DNA of 64,000 nt from Diplosphaera chodatii (GCA_032358165.1 JAALGY010000033.1:248001-312000); one strand, 5' to 3'; positions 22,935-36,661 are shown, numbered from the stretch's first letter. Translations and numbers: made by a program. Notes: generated by a model not told the origin, from the sequence alone.

Positions 22935-25484
22935 TCAAGCATGTGCACTGCCCTGCACCACGGCCCCCTGCCCCTCGCTGTACCAGTCCTTCGCGCCTGC
23001 CGCCATGAAGTCCTCGAAGCTGCCGTATTTGGGGCGCCAGCCCAGCGTGCGTAGCGTGCGGCAGTTGCTGACCAGTTTGCCCTTGGAGTCGCCCTCAGGC
23101 GCGGTGAACTCGGCGTGGCCCTCGTACGCGCCGCTGGACTCCACCGCTGCCATCATGTCCTGAAGGAGCGCAGATGTGAATAAGTTGTCGGCACATCTGC
23201 TCGGTGCTGACTGCAGCTGGCAGACGACAATGCCCGCTGTGCAGGGCACGCTGCAGTCATCCAGTGACGCCCGCAGCAATCCTGAGCAATAACGAACCCT
23301 GAGATGCTGCTTCATATCTGCATGCAAACCACTCATGTGCCTGCTGTGCCTGTCATGCCTGACTGCAAGAACGGACTTGATGGGACGCTGCTCACGGCCC
23401 ATTTCACGCACAGTGAAACAATGGTGTCTTGACACTGGCAATGGGAGCTCACTGTGAAGGTCACTGGTGCGCCGTCGGTGCCGAGGAACACCTTGCTGCG
23501 GTAGTAGCTGTCTGAGCCATCGCCTCGCAGGATCTGCACAACCGGAACGGCACTTGGACACACAGAGGCCTGCGACTATGACAGCTGCTGCATGAAGCGA
23601 CGTGAATGTGTAGGAGGCAAGCGCCCAGAAGTGGCTGCTTTGAAAGCAAGTCGTGACAAACTTGACCCACCGCTGCTGACAACCCCGCGGCATCCTCGTA
23701 GTGTATGAGGTTTACGGTGTAGCCGCCCCACCGGGGCACCTGCCCCGTTCTGAGGAAGAAGGTGTGTGCGCCCCTGCGCAGAACATTGACCACATCTGAC
23801 AATGGGTACTTGAACCTGTCGCTATGCACCACTCGCTGAGGCACAGCAGCATTGGGGCACTTGCTTGCTGGGTGCCCATCAGATCCTAAAGAGCTGCAGC
23901 AGAATGGGCATTGAGCACAGTGGGAGAGGCGCTGCACACTGAAGCTGTGCCTCCTCAAAGGTGCCTCATGGTCATGTGACCCCGTACTGAGCATACCTGC
24001 CAGAGTGGTACAGCCCCACGAGGCGCACCACGTTGCCACCCAGCTCCAGCACCGCCCGCTCCCCATTGATCAGCCTGCACAAAGAGGGGGTGCATATACA
24101 GCCAGCAGGAACGCAGCAGATAGGCTGTACCTCAACTTACACCATGGTCCATGCTGGCTCGCTATCCAATCAGTAGGCTGCAGCCTAGTCACACTGCATA
24201 TCGCAGCCGCTCGGCTTGCAGCAAGCAACAGTGTCATGGTCGGTTCTTTGAAGGAAGTAGGCGAGTGGGACAAGTCGAACACTAGGACAGTGCCTGCCGC
24301 CAGACCAGCTTTCTTGTGACCACCTCGCCTAGCTTTTAGATGATGTTGAAGCATCACCAGCACTGCACACCATGCCGTCATGCAAGTGCATAGGGACCAT
24401 CCTGCAGACCTGCAAAGTCTGAAAGGGCGCATCATCCCCACCTGTCGTTGCGCTCTGACACGCCCAGCGGCGCAATGGGTGAGTCCTCGTTGCACTGCGA
24501 GCCGTCGTCCACCGTGAACAGCCCCGCGCTGCCTGTGAACAGCAGCGTGCCCGTGCCGTCCCACAGCTGCGCTGCCGCTCGGATCTGCATGCCCGGAACA
24601 CGGGCGACTTCACCACAATGTCTTTCGCAGCTACAGCCGCGCTGTATGCTTGGCAGCATACTGCGCGGTTGCACATGCAGAGTGTCGCCCCCACTGCTGG
24701 ACCATGTGCACATTGCAATCGAGGCGCCAATGTGCGCACATCTGTCAGCTGCAGCCTGGCTAAAAATCAGATCAAAGTGCTGCAAGAGCCTGGCAGTCAC
24801 AGCAGCAGGTGCAGCAGCACGCTTCCCCAGGATCCGAGCGAGGAGAAAGCAGGAGTTCACCTCTGCCGCATAGTCCTCGCTGCCGGAGGGCGGCGCGCTG
24901 AACACCACAAAGGGGAATTTGCGGTCGCCAGCCTCCGCCTTGGTGCGCGGCTGCAGCCCCAGCGCCCGCAGCCTGCAGCACATCCAAGCTGTTGATCATC
25001 TATTGACAACGGTGAGCAGTGTACCTCGCAAAGGGTGGCTGCAACCGTATTGCTGACAAGTGGTGATGGAGGTGCAGGGTCATAGCGGGCCACCATCTCC
25101 TTGCAACATCCGCGCACCACTGTCCCCAGCTGAGCAACCGCTGGGTCAGGAGCCTCCCTGACTGAACAGCGCTGTGACCTGTTCTGGCGCGAGCGGCAGT
25201 TTGCTGCCTGGTCAATTAAGGCTTGTGCCAGGACCTGCAACGCTGAGGTGAGGCAACGGCAGGTGCTGGGAAAGGCACCTGTCATGGTTGGCATCGCTGT
25301 TGGTCTGGCCGACCACTGTCGCATCGGGGTACTGCTCCAGCCACAGCTTGCCCAGGTAGCTGCCCAGCACCCCGGGGCCCACGACCAGCAGGTCGTTGCT
25401 GGAGGGCGCCTTGGCTGATCCAGAGCTGGTGGCGGTGCCCGCAGCATCTGCGACCTCCGCAGCGGCCCGCAGCGGCGTCTGCAT
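22935..25484 (-). CDS. NAD(P)-dependent epimerase/dehydratase family protein, plastid-type
   Basis: Extended short-chain-dehydrogenase protein resembling plant chloroplast Rossmann proteins of unknown substrate. Exons (minus): 25484-25279, 24972-24861, 24584-24442, 24074-23997, 23773-23671, 23533-23453, 23159-22935; all phases close, giving 315 aa. The Rossmann glycine motif is LLVVGPGVLGSYLG. Then come FPFVVFSAPPSGSEDY, LLFTGSAGLFTVDDGSQ, VVRLVGLYHSGRGAHTF, the family-typical VNLIHYEDAAGL and TLGWRPKYGSFEDFM at the C terminus. The canonical YxxxK is not obvious, as in other atypical members. The start at MQTPLRAAAE is conservative; the same frame is open to 25874 and the upstream residues are basic and Ser-rich, so a transit-peptide extension or exon is likely. 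Confidence 0.87.
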
Positions 25485-26455
25485 GCCGCGTGCTGCTCGC
25501 TGCACTGCCCGGCTTGCTGCGGTACACCTGTGTGCGCGTGTGTGCAGATGGCATGTTGATCTGGCAACATATGCGGATGGGCAGCTACATGCAACGCATG
25601 CAGCGCCACGCTCAGAAAGGCAGCAGAACAGGGAGTGCTGTGAGCCACCTGCCGCATACCTGCTGGAAGCGGATCTCAAGTGTGCAGTGCTGCTGCAGCT
25701 TGAGGCCTGCTGGTGCGGTGCCGACGTCAGAGGCGTCAGTGCACAACGCCGCCAGAGGGCTCTCGCAGGAAGTGCTGCTCCGCAGCAGGTTGGCGCACAG
25801 CGCATGTCGCTGTCGTAGAGGTAGCCTAGTACCTGTACCAAGTTGGTCAAACATCTGGCATGCCGTTTATGCACGGATGTGCATGTCTACAGGAGGCCAA
25901 GGCAGCCAAGCCACCTTGCAGTGGCCGATAGTTGCCGGTCGAGTTGCGCCAAGGCACGATCGCACTCTTGCAGGTTGCACCACTGGAAACAGCACGCTGG
26001 TGAGAGAGCACTTGCCGGTGCTTCCAAGTGTACTGAGCGGTGAGGAACGCCTGTGCTGTGCAATGATCTGGGTGCCCAAGGCCGACCGGCGGAGCAGGAT
26101 ATCAAATAGCAGGGTGTGCTATTAGACGCAGTGCGAGCGAGCAGGCCTGTGGCCCCAATCAACAGGGGCTTGCGTGAGCGATATGACTTTGCCTGCTGAG
26201 CAAGCATGGGAGATCAAGCACCGTCAGCCCCGGCTTCCCAAAAGCCGGCATCAGAGTCCCTGCGCAGGGGCGCGAACCATTTTGAGGGCCAGCCCCGCAC
26301 TTTAGTGACGGCAGCAGCTGTGCACCTTCACATGGCACTGCGCTCAGCCCTCGTACGCGAGAATGCAGTAGCTATTCCTCCCATGCGCTCGGCATCACCT
26401 TTATCTGCCTGATTGCGGTTTGAGCTCCCACTTTGCACCCACCTGCGCCCAGCGC
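25485..26455. other. divergent intergenic region
   Basis: Between the epimerase start (minus) and the glutamine-synthetase-like start (plus). The first 390 bp stay open in the epimerase frame and may contain its transit-peptide coding sequence. No other domain recognised. Confidence 0.4.
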
Positions 26456-28748
26456 ATGGCGCCCCCAGGCGGCCTGTCTGCGGCCGTTGCGGCTCATGTG
26501 CCGCTCGGCGCTGGTGCTGCCCATCAGCCTCATCACTCGGTGCAGCATGTGCCCGCAAGCAGCCCGCTGGAGGCGAGGTGCAATCTGCGGGGCAAGACCA
26601 TGGCAGAGTACATCTTCATCGGCGGCACTGGCGGCGATCTGCGCTCCAAAACCCGCGTGCTGGACTTTGTGCCGGCCGGGCCTGAGGACTGCCCGGTGCT
26701 GAGCTTCGACGGCACGCTGACAGGGCAGGTGGGCCCCCACATTTGTCAAGAATCCTCATCTTCTTGGACCCCAGCTGCTGACCAAGGCGCTCCCGAGGGA
26801 CGGCCGTAAGCCAGCATGGGCATGTGGCTGTTGTTCGCTTCATCTGTCCGGGCCTTTGCCGCCTCGCCACGGCCGCAGCAGCCCATGCAGCGGCGAGATA
26901 CCCTGTGAGCAGGGTGTACGCTGAAATACACTTCACACGCCAAGCTGGTACCGTGAAAACCCTTCCCGCTCGGAGCTTGCAGCCCGCGCTTGCACAGCGC
27001 ACTGCTGTGCGTGCATTTCGCTGCACGAAGAGGCCCCCAGCCGCCGGGGCCACCCCCTCCGCGTGTTTTTCACGTGGGGCTGGCCAGCCACGGGGCGAGG
27101 GGTCCATCGCCAGCATCTTGGCCATGGCGCCGTGATATGTGGTGTGCATGTTTACAACGCGGCTGCAGAGCGGCTGACGGCGCAACTGGCGGCGTGAGTG
27201 CAGTTGAAACGATGTTTTCAGTCGCCGGCGCGGCGCCAGCTGGGTGCATGAGGATGCCCGGAGTTCTTAGGTTGACAGCACGATCGCCGTCTGTGCTTTG
27301 CCGGCCGCCATGCAGTCAGTTCGGCTGCCGCAGTGTCGATAGCAGTGCTTCAGGGTCGGTTGGACAATCGCTTGCAGTCAGCCACTGCAGACCAGGATTA
27401 GTAAGGACCATGCTGGTGATGCTGACTAAGGTTGCTGCAAGACCATGGATTGCTCTATGTTCAACAGGCTGGCGGCGGCGCGGGCAGCGTGTCGATGCTG
27501 TACCTGCAGCCGCGGGCGGTGTACCCGGACCCGTTCCGTGCGGGCAACCATGTGCTGGTGCTGTGCGATGTCATGACGCCGCCAGCTGTGCAGGACGACG
27601 GCGTTGTGGGGACTGCAGCGCCGCACACGTCCAACAACCGAGCGCCGGCAGCGGCGGTACTGGCGGCAGCGGCTGCTGGGCAGCCCACCTTTTCCGTAGA
27701 GCAGCAGTATCTGCTCCTGGACCCCACCAACCGCTGGCCTATAGGCTGGCCAGTGCAGCAGGCAGACAGCAAGGACGCCGCGCAGCACAAATGGCCGCCA
27801 GCGCTCGCACAGCCGCCCGAGCGGTCCACATACTGCGACGTGGGGCACACGCACGTGCTGGGCCGGCAATTCAGCGAGGCGCACATGCGAGCCTGTCTCC
27901 ATGCCGGCATCAGCATAACAGGCGCACAGGCAGAACCAGTCCCAGGGCAGTGGTCGTATAGTCTGGGGCCTTGTAGCGGCATCGACTTTGCGGACCAACT
28001 GTGGATGAGCCGCTTCATATTGCATCGCTTAGCGGAGCACTTCCAGCTCGTCGCCAGCTTAGACCCCAAACCGGTCCCGGGCGCTTGGGCAGGCAGCGGC
28101 GCCCCCATTCTATTCAGCACCCGCGACACCCGCGAGCCCGGCAAGGGGTGGTATGCCGTGCAGGCGCACGTGCGCGCTTTAGCGGGTGCCCACATGCGCC
28201 ACATGATGGTGTACGGCGCCGGCAATGACCGCCGCCTGACCGGCCGTGACAAGACCAGCAGCCTGATGACCTTCTCTTGGGGACTGGAGAACCGCGCCGC
28301 CTCCGTGAGCATCCCGCACTCTGTGCTGCTCGAACGACGTGGCGGCTACGAAGATAGGCGCCCCGCTGCCAACATGGACCCGTATCTGGCGACCATGATG
28401 CTGGCAGCCACGACAGGCGGCATCACCGTGCCCTCTGCTGAGTCTCGACCAGAGGTCAGCGAGTCGGAGGTGCTGTCGTCGGCCATTCTGGACGAGATGG
28501 ATGTCATTGAGGCCTTTGCCCCCGACACCCCACCGCAGGGTGGGCCAACAGCCAGCCTGGCAACAGAGGCGTCCTCCGACAACTTTGCTCATGCCGCCGC
28601 CGACAACTTTGGCAATGCCGAAGGCAATGCCCCCAGCCACAGTGCCATGCAGTCAAACAGCGCTGGCAACCTTGGTCCTCAGGTGCATGGCGGCCGTCAT
28701 TTTGAGCCGGCCTGCAGTGACGCGGGTCGCAGCAGCAGCTGCGCGTGA
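26456..28748 (+). CDS. glutamine-synthetase-like protein (GSII fold) lacking catalytic residues, with C-terminal extension
   Basis: Two exons, 26456-26728 and 27468-28748 (phase 0; 517 aa). The N-terminal domain has MAEYIFIGGTGGDLRSKTR and FDGTLTGQ. The catalytic domain has RWPIGWP, HAGISITG, DQLWMSRFILHRLAEHF, DPKPVPGAWAGSGA, RRLTGRDKTSS, NRAASVSIPHS and EDRRPAANMDPY, clearly eukaryotic GSII. Yet functional positions differ: the second metal Glu of EQE is Gln (EQQY), QWEYQ is QWSYS, the NGE before it is AQAE, GAHTNFS is GAPILFS, and HETS is DKTS. It should therefore not bind metal or make glutamine, while the fold looks kept; a regulatory or scaffold role is possible. About 130 residues after the GSII end are acidic, Asn/Ala-rich and unlike the family. 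The 739-bp intron is long for this window. The start codon is the first ATG in the open frame; an upstream exon is possible. Confidence 0.88.
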
Positions 28749-30239
28749 CAGCTGGCCAGCTGCATGACGCCCCAGGGGCTGCAACCGCGGCTGCATGACA
28801 CAATCAAGGGTCTACACTCAAGAGCGCAGTGGAAGCTTGGGGCCCCTGTGGGCACTCGGGCCTGGCTGTGTGGCGACCCCTCTTTTGGGCAGGGTACTGG
28901 ACTGTGAAACATGGTGGAATGGCTGTTTATAGCCGAACTACTGGGCTGGCGCTGTGTGCGGCGATGGTCGGGGGTCTCGTCAAGAACTTCAAGCATTGTG
29001 CTGTGTCTGGGGGTCACCGTTGCAGAGGGCAGCTTGCCTCGTTCACGGGATTTGTGAGTGCAGCTGCTGTACTTGGCAGAGCGGGGCACGCCAGCATGTC
29101 ATGAACCCAATTTTGCGTGTTCTAGGGGTCAGAATCCTGCCTGACATGGTTGCCCATCGGCCATCTGCATGAACCTGTATGTTTGTTGTTTGGTGCAGCA
29201 TTGATCAGGCCACTGGCCAGAACTGATTATCAACTGGGTAGGTGAGATACTCGTGTGCTTTGAGCATAATACTGGGGCTGCGGGCGTGAAGGGGGTTCTG
29301 CCACAGTGAGGCGGTTCAGGGCCACCGAAAGCAGCTGTCATGTGATGTAGTATCTGGGTGTCTGCTGTCGCACGTGTTGGAAGAATGTATGGCGGTGAAA
29401 GTTCCTTATGCTTGCAGCGCTGGTAAACCACGATATCAACAGCGATCAGTCTGCACGCCGACCATACAGTTGCCTCGGCAGACAGTGCACATATGCAGTC
29501 TCAAAATCAAACCAACAATCGCCAAGCTGACGAATTGCAAGGTTGCAAAATCGGTACGCTTGCCTCCATCCTGAATGCTGCAACACAGTGTACCACCCTG
29601 TGTCCACACGCCAAAGCCGTCCGCAGCTCACCCACAGGATCTCAGCACCTGCTGGCTGCAGCCATATCCACATGCTGCCCAGGTGAAAGCGCCCGCGGCC
29701 GCAGCTCACAGCAGACACGGACTCTGGGGCCACTGCATTCCAGCGGTCTCCCTGGGTATTGTCCCGCACAAACCTTTTAAGGCTCATGCCGCTGAATCAA
29801 ATCCATCCAGTACAAGGAATCGAAGTCAATTCCTGATGCAGCCGGCCGCCTCTCCAGAAAATGCGGCCTTCGCTGCCTCAAATGAATGCACATAAGTGCT
29901 GTGTGCCCGCCGCTTCACTCCGCATCCCTGGGTATGCCGTTGCTCCGAATGGAGTCCTGCAGCCAGCAACCCTTGCTTTGGCACCCCTCAATGCCATGAC
30001 ATATCTAGACAGCTGGCCAAAACAAGGAAGTTGTACGTGCACGGCGATATTATCATCAACGGAATTGCACTCACAGGCATAAGCCTTAGTTCATGTCCTC
30101 ACGAAATGGGTGTGCTAGCTAGTGCTAACCCACTGCTGGCGACACGCAACCTGGGACAAGGCGCCTGGAGGACAAGGGCTGGGACCACTGAGGCCGCAAG
30201 CTGGTGGTCACGGCATTCATACCCTGAACCTAGGAAACC
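28749..30239. other. convergent intergenic region
   Basis: About 1.5 kb between two converging genes, expected to hold both 3' UTRs. ORFs here lack known domains and good splice partners. Confidence 0.5.
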
Positions 30240-33200
30240 CTACGCCTTAGTCACCTTGTCTCGCAGCGCCTGCTCCTGCGCCTCCAGCTCGGCGAGCTGC
30301 TGCGCGATGCGCTGCCGCTGCTCCGCCAGCGTCGTCAGGTCCGCCGGCTTGGTGGCGGTGTCGGCGCCGCCGCCCTCCGTCGGCGACTGCACACCATGGA
30401 AAGATAAACTCGGCACCGCAACAGATCAAACGGACTGGGTCCGGGTGCAGCATATTGCCAGGTCTGCTGTGCCGATCAACGGCCTGCAATGCAGCCTGCC
30501 AGCACGCGTTTCTCGCAGTACTCTGCGGGCGAACATGACGATCACATCCATCTCCGCTCTGTGCTACAGAGATGCTACACATCGAACCAGCTTATCCATG
30601 ATGCTTAATCCACGAACTTGGAGCGCGAAGAAGCATGGCCACGAGGCCTCAGTGCCAGCCGCACCTTGGCCATGCTGTGCTGCTGCGTCACCTCCTCCTC
30701 CTCCGCCAGCATGCCCCGGTACATCTCGAACAGCTCCCGGCGGCGCCCCTCGCTGACCGCGTCGAAGCGCGAGTCCACCCACGCCTGGCGCAGCACAATG
30801 ACGCATGAGACCCTCCGACTCAATGCATGGAGTGAACATCGGCGACACAGTACTGCTGCGGATCACTTGTGCGAGGCAGCAGCTGTACATCGTCGTCCTG
30901 GTGCAAGTGTTGACACTTGTACTGGATCTCCGGTGCAGTCCATCGCCACGCACCGAGGTGCGAAGCGCTTGCCATCTGACTGGCAGCACTGTTCCGTATA
31001 TCACTAGGTGCACGCATCGAGCTCAGCAAGGATGGCTGGGAGCTAGCACTGAGCAGTACTAGCACCCGAGAGAGGGACCGCTCACCGCGCGCTTGACCTG
31101 CACCCAGGTGGAGGCGGCGGTAACGGGCGGCCGCAGCTCCACCAGCAGCTGCCGGAACTTGGTGTCGCCGCTGCTCATCGCGCGGTCCTGCGCACAATGT
31201 GGCACTGTATGAAACGATGTGGTGCCAATCAAGGCTCACCAAAGGCGTCTCCCCACCTCATGTGTGGTCAGGGTACTGAGTGGTTGGCCAGTGCCGGTGT
31301 GCAACCATATACAGTCTGCAGACAGTGCTCCAAAGCCGGAGCAGGCCAGCGGCAGCTGCCCCCTTGCGGTCCAATACATCCGCCTCCTCACCTGCCGCTT
31401 CTTCTCGGCCACGGCGGCGTCGAAGGCGAGGCGGCGCTCGGCCTCGGGCAGCGCCGCGAAGGTGGGGTTCAGCTCCAGCAGCGGCCGCGCCTGCTCCCAT
31501 GTCGTGTCCCCCGTCAGGTTCGCCTCCCGCAGCAGCTCCTGCAGCCACACAAGCATGGTAGCCGCAACAACGACATAGCGAAGCTCGTCATGGCCTGCGT
31601 GCTCCTATCATCTATGATGCAACACATATGATGCAGACCTGTTGTGGATGTTTGCCATGAAGGTTGTGCTGACACGCGATGGCACTCTCATGCAAGCAGA
31701 TGCAGATCATGACGGTAGGTCTGCCTTGCCCATCTGCCTACATGTACCCCAGCCCCTGCAAAACCCTGGTTTCCACGTGGCCGACATGCTGGCGTTTGCG
31801 TGCTGACTTGCTTGCTGCCGGCTGTTGACTGTTATGTATCAAAGCGACTTGCTTGTGAACAGCTGCTGCGGCCTCGGTGCCATCCTCATTGCTGACACTG
31901 TACCATGGCATGACGCCAACCGCTGTGCCAGACTTTGGGACTGAACATGACCAGTGGCACTCAGTGACTATGACCACTGGAAGGCTAACTGCACCAACAA
32001 GCACTATCGAGCTGTTTGGCTGTTCGGAAAGTCTGGCACATGCTGCAGCATTGCTCTGTCTGCTGCAGCATGAGTCGGGCTCGCACTGGCCAAGCAGCTC
32101 GAAAGTGTTTCCTGCTGGCAATTCGTCCAGAGGAGCATGTGCATCGGCACCCTCCATGTTGCCTACTCCCAATTCCACAGGCTTGGTAGGCTGACGTGCC
32201 ATCCAGAGGCATGGAGCACCTGGAAGCCGGCGCGGGCGCGGGAGGCGCGCTCCTGCGCCGCCTGCTGCAGCTGCGTGACCGCCTGCATGTAGGTGCCGAA
32301 CAGCTTCTCCCGCTGTGCTGTGGGCACCGCCTGCGCAGGGACAGCACGAGGGTGATAAGTCAGTTGTCTCTGCATGGACTCTGCACGAAATCACTCTGCA
32401 TAGCACCACAGCAAAGCCTTGCCACTGGTTACTAAACACCATCCCGTAAAGCACAGCAAACCTGCTGTCGCAGAGCAAGCAGGGCAGCCCGAGCGCTTGC
32501 CACACTCAACGCACATGCAGGCAGCAAGTCGCGAGAGGGTCCCACTTTGCCGACAACATGCAAGTGCACCACAGTCGCTGTACCTTGTAGCGGGGGTCGT
32601 TCCGGATGCGCTCCCGGGTGGCGGACCAGCGGCTGGAGGCGTTCAGCGGGGGGCTCAGGTCCCGCAGCATCTCCATGTACGCGCGGGACAGCACCCGCAG
32701 ATCCGTCACGTCCTGCACAACGCCAGATGGCAGTTCCGCAACGCTGACTCCGAAGCAATGCGCTTCGTGTTGTCACGCACTGTGTGAACACGATGCTCTG
32801 TTCTGGCAGGGTTGAGCCATGCGATTGCAATTGCTTGATGCGCATGTCCAGTGGGCGTCCCTACGCTGACACCAGGCTATCGAAAACAGCCAAGCCACAG
32901 GAACTGCAGGGTGGACACATCATCTCGAATGACGACACCGGCAGCAACTGACTTGCGAACGGCCATGCTGTCTTGATCAGACTATGGCAAGGTGCACACG
33001 AAGGGTGCGATGGGGTATCATGCAGCAGAGTGCATCTCCGTGCGTTGCTTAGACAGCCTGATGCCGGTGGGACCAGGTTGCTGATGGACAAAGTGCGGCA
33101 GGCACACACTCGTGTCACTGGGACCGAAAGCAACATGCTGGATGCCAGCATAGGCTTGCAGGCCAGCACACTGAGCAGCAGCGTGTGCGAAGTGGTGAGT

Positions 33201-36200
33201 GAACTGTTGTGAGTGTAGGCCAGTCTCGAAAACGTGTGTTGGGCAAACGGTCATGGCGCACATTGATGGTGGTCCCTGAGCGCGTCACCGATATGGACGG
33301 CTTCTCGCCCGGCGCCGCCCGCCGCTCGGCCATCAGCCGCGTGGCCTCTGCCGCTGCCTTGACCTACGTATCATTGGTGCGCACATTGTCGTAGCACTGA
33401 CCACCAGCCCCTGCCACTAAGTCTGTTGTGATTGCCAGCACCAGAGCTGTGCAAGAAAGGACGCCCATTCTGACAGGATTGGTCTAAGACCCATGCCACA
33501 CAGCAAGTCCATGTCCCTAAGCACTGGGCAATGAGTATGGGCAGTGGCGCATGCTCTGCTCATGCAGTGCCCTCACATGCTGCTGACATGCCTTGCGAGG
33601 GGTAGCTAGAGAACTTCTTCTTTTACTACCCCTAGCCTTGCTGTCACCAGGCACTGCTGATGCAGAACCTAAGAGCAATGCCATCGCACACAGCGCTTAC
33701 CTCCTCAGCTGCCTTCTCGCGGCCACGGGTGCGCGCCGCCTCTGCCTGGCCCTCGATGGACGCCACCATGCCGGTGGCAATGCCCAGCGCCTGGCCCGTG
33801 AAGCGCAGGCCAGTGGCGATGGCACGGTTGGCGGCTGCCGTGACGCTGCTGTCGATGCCGTCGGCTGCATACCCCGCTGCGTCTGCTGCGTTGGGGTCGC
33901 CATACGCAGCGAGTTCTGAGTCTGTGAGGGCCGAGCCCATTGGCTGCGCTGCGCCCTGCAGATGAGCAAACGGTGAGTGGGGCGTCAGATGTCAGACGCT
34001 GCCAGCTCCGCATATATGAACCAAGGCATACAGGTGTGTCAGAGCAGCATCACGACCGCAGAGCAAGGATCCAGAAGCCTCGGCGCAGGCAGCCAGCAAA
34101 AGTGGCACAGATGCAGCAATGGGTCAATGCACACAGACACATCGTGCTGATGGGTAGACATGAGCTTCTGAATTGGGACCTCACCCGGGCGAGCTCTGCC
34201 GCTGCGGCCTCATCTGGGGTCATGTCGTCGCCGATGGCCTTTTGGCGCGCGGACTTCTTGCGTGGCAGCGTGCGCGTGGTCACCCTTTTCTTCCGCCCCG
34301 TGATGCCGCCCAGAACTCTGTGGGACACGATCGTCCGGAGTCAGCTGGACATGGTGTTGTATGCGTAGGGGTCATGTCAATGGCACAACCCATTGCAAGC
34401 GTGAACCCTCGAGGGGTGGTGCCCAGGTCAGGACATGGAGCCTGCAGCCGACTACGACCTCGAATGCACGTCGTTTGCAGACGATGTGCATGCGTGTCGT
34501 ACGCAATGCCGCAGGCGCCAGATGCTTGGTAAGTTGTGTACCGAAGTCAAGGACACCACAGCATCGAAACTGTGGCTCACCCGCGGTAGAGCGTGCGGAA
34601 CTCGGAGGTCATGCCGGTCAGCTGCTCCGTCATCGCCGCCAGCGCGGACTGCTCGGAGGCGAGCACCTCGGGCTCCGCCTCGCCCCGCCGCACGCGCGCC
34701 TCCAGCGCCTTCACCACGCTGGTCTGCTGCCGGGTGGCCGTCGCCTGCAGCCCATTTCCGATTATGCTTTCGGGCTTGTTACGTACAGGTTCATGGGGGT
34801 ATCCAAGCTCACATGCACCTGTGCTGATCTTTCACCTCAATTTCTTGAGGGCCTGCAGGGCTCAGCCAGGGGCCAAGCAGGTTCACACTCTGGTGCTTGA
34901 CATTGCTGTGCCGGACTCGCGCCTGCGCAGCAGCGGGGTATGATCCAGTGTTCGGGGCTGCGAGCACATACCTGGTCCTTGATGCGGGCCTCCAGGCTGA
35001 ACAGCTTGCCGGAGGCGCGGGACCAGATGCCCACGGCGCGGCCCATGCCGGCCAGCTGCTTGGTGCTGCCGCTGGTGGGCGCCTGCTTTGGCGACTGAGC
35101 CTCTGCATGTTCAGAACGTGCAAATGGGGTGCGGCGCCAGAACACCATACTGCTTGCTAAAAGGGCAAGGTAGCATGTCAAGAGGTGGTCTCGTGAGCTG
35201 CTGCATAAGGTTGCATGCTACAGAGCGGCAGCGCCACCCTGATGCACGACAGGTGACTACGATGATGGACAGAGCACTGTCATTGAGACCACAGCACCTG
35301 CTGCCCTGGTGGCTGCTGCGGCGGCGGCCGCTGCAGCATCCGCTGCCGCTTTGTTGTCCTTCGCCTTGCGGCGCGGCCCCATGATGGCCGAGAACAGCGC
35401 TGCACCTGTAGCACAGACATCGACCTTCACCAGATGCAGCAATCAGAGCTGTGACTGGACAAAGGGACATGTTGCCTGACGATTCAACACACACAAATTG
35501 TCACAAATAAGGCATCACAACATCCCCACAGGCATGCAGTGCAGCCGCCAGCAGGAACACCAGTCAACACTACCACCACATTGACACTGCTCAGAGTCAG
35601 CGTGCCAGCGGTCACATCACGTGTTGCTGCTGGCAGACACTGCATCCCAGTGCCGTACCATCCCATCATCACACTGCCTCACGACTACTATAGTGCAGGC
35701 AACGCAACCAAAGGATAAGCATACCAATGCCCATGCGCTTCTTGGGCTTCGGAGCCGCTGCCTCGTCATCTGAACCAGAGACGCTGCCGGTGCCCCTGCG
35801 GTTGCCTGCCCGCTTGCCCGATGACCCCGCTGTATAGCAAGTGCACAGGTTACCTACTCAGTGTCATCACATGATGAGCTCGATCAGCAGCAGGCGATCA
35901 CTTTGTTTGATTGCTACTTGTGGCGCAACAGATGGTCAGCAGCAGGCTCGGCTGTTGCTGCAGGTCCCCTGGGCTGGAGTGTCTGATGGCTGACTGCATG
36001 ACCACAAACCTCTGCAACTTTCCGAGACAAACACAGCACAGCCTGTTGCACCAGCAGCCAGTGCTTTCACAGCCTGCAATGCACACTGAAGCACAGATAA
36101 TAGCCCACCTCCAGAGCCGGTCCGGGCCACGCGGATGGCGGCGCGCTTCGCCTCGCCGGCGGAGGCGTAGGTGCTGCCTCGGGGGCTGCCGCTGGGTCTG

Positions 36201-36661
36201 GAGGCCGCCACATTGGCGGCCACCGCTGCCACGGCGTCGCTGCCGCCGGACCACCGGCTGCCGGTTGGTGAGCTGTTGTTGCAGCAAAACCCGACGGTCG
36301 GCAAAGTTCACCGAGCTGGTTGTCCGTCCTCAACATGCGGAAGCTGATGTTTCCGCACCGAGAATATGATGATAGGCACTGGCAGCCTGTGCAGCTGTTG
36401 TGCAAGCGGTTGCACCTCATGGGCCCCTCTCTCCACAAAGAGTCATGCATGATGTTTGCTGGATGGGTCCACTGCAGGGCACCTGCTGGGTGAGAGCGCC
36501 GACACGATGCCGCTGCCCCAGCCGCGGGGGGTGGCGCCGGGGGCGGCGGTGGTGCCCCCCCGCCGCGAGCTGCCATCCTCCTCCTCGCTGTAACTGCCCG
36601 TGACACGTCCCAGCCAGCCGCCCAGCCCGCCGCCCTGCTGCTGCTTCAGCACATCGTCGGC
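30240..36661 (-). CDS. FF-domain region: separate gene or C-terminal half of the kinase
   Basis: Fifteen exons join in frame (minus): 36661-36483, 36272-36109, 35829-35725, 35405-35298, 35102-34972, 34744-34581, 34317-34185, 33955-33701, 33363-33262, 32712-32584, 32330-32220, 31538-31392, 31187-31086, 30784-30665, 30386-30240 (698 codons to a TAG). The first half is low-complexity and basic/Ala-rich (SYSEEEDGSSRR, APKPKKRMG, GRKKRVTTRTLPRKKS). The last 250 residues hold three FF domains: YMEMLRDL...WSATRERIRNDPRY...LFGTYM; FQELLREANLTGDTTWEQAR...LAFDAAV; FRQLLVEL...WVQVKRAVAWVDSRF...RRELFEMY. A coiled coil (IAQQLAELEAQEQALRDK) ends it. FF domains usually bind phospho-peptides in Prp40/CA150-type nuclear proteins. 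No ATG in frame precedes the first exon; its 5' end is an acceptor in phase 0, matching the phase of the kinase's last exon. Confidence 0.75.

Noticed and set aside
27426..28312. Long minus-strand ORFs (about 200-280 codons) opposite the glutamine-synthetase-like gene
   Set aside because: They are antisense shadows of a long GC-rich exon; the plus strand has clear GSII motifs.
26456..28748. Calling the GSII-like gene an active glutamine synthetase
   Set aside because: Several metal-binding and catalytic residues are replaced.
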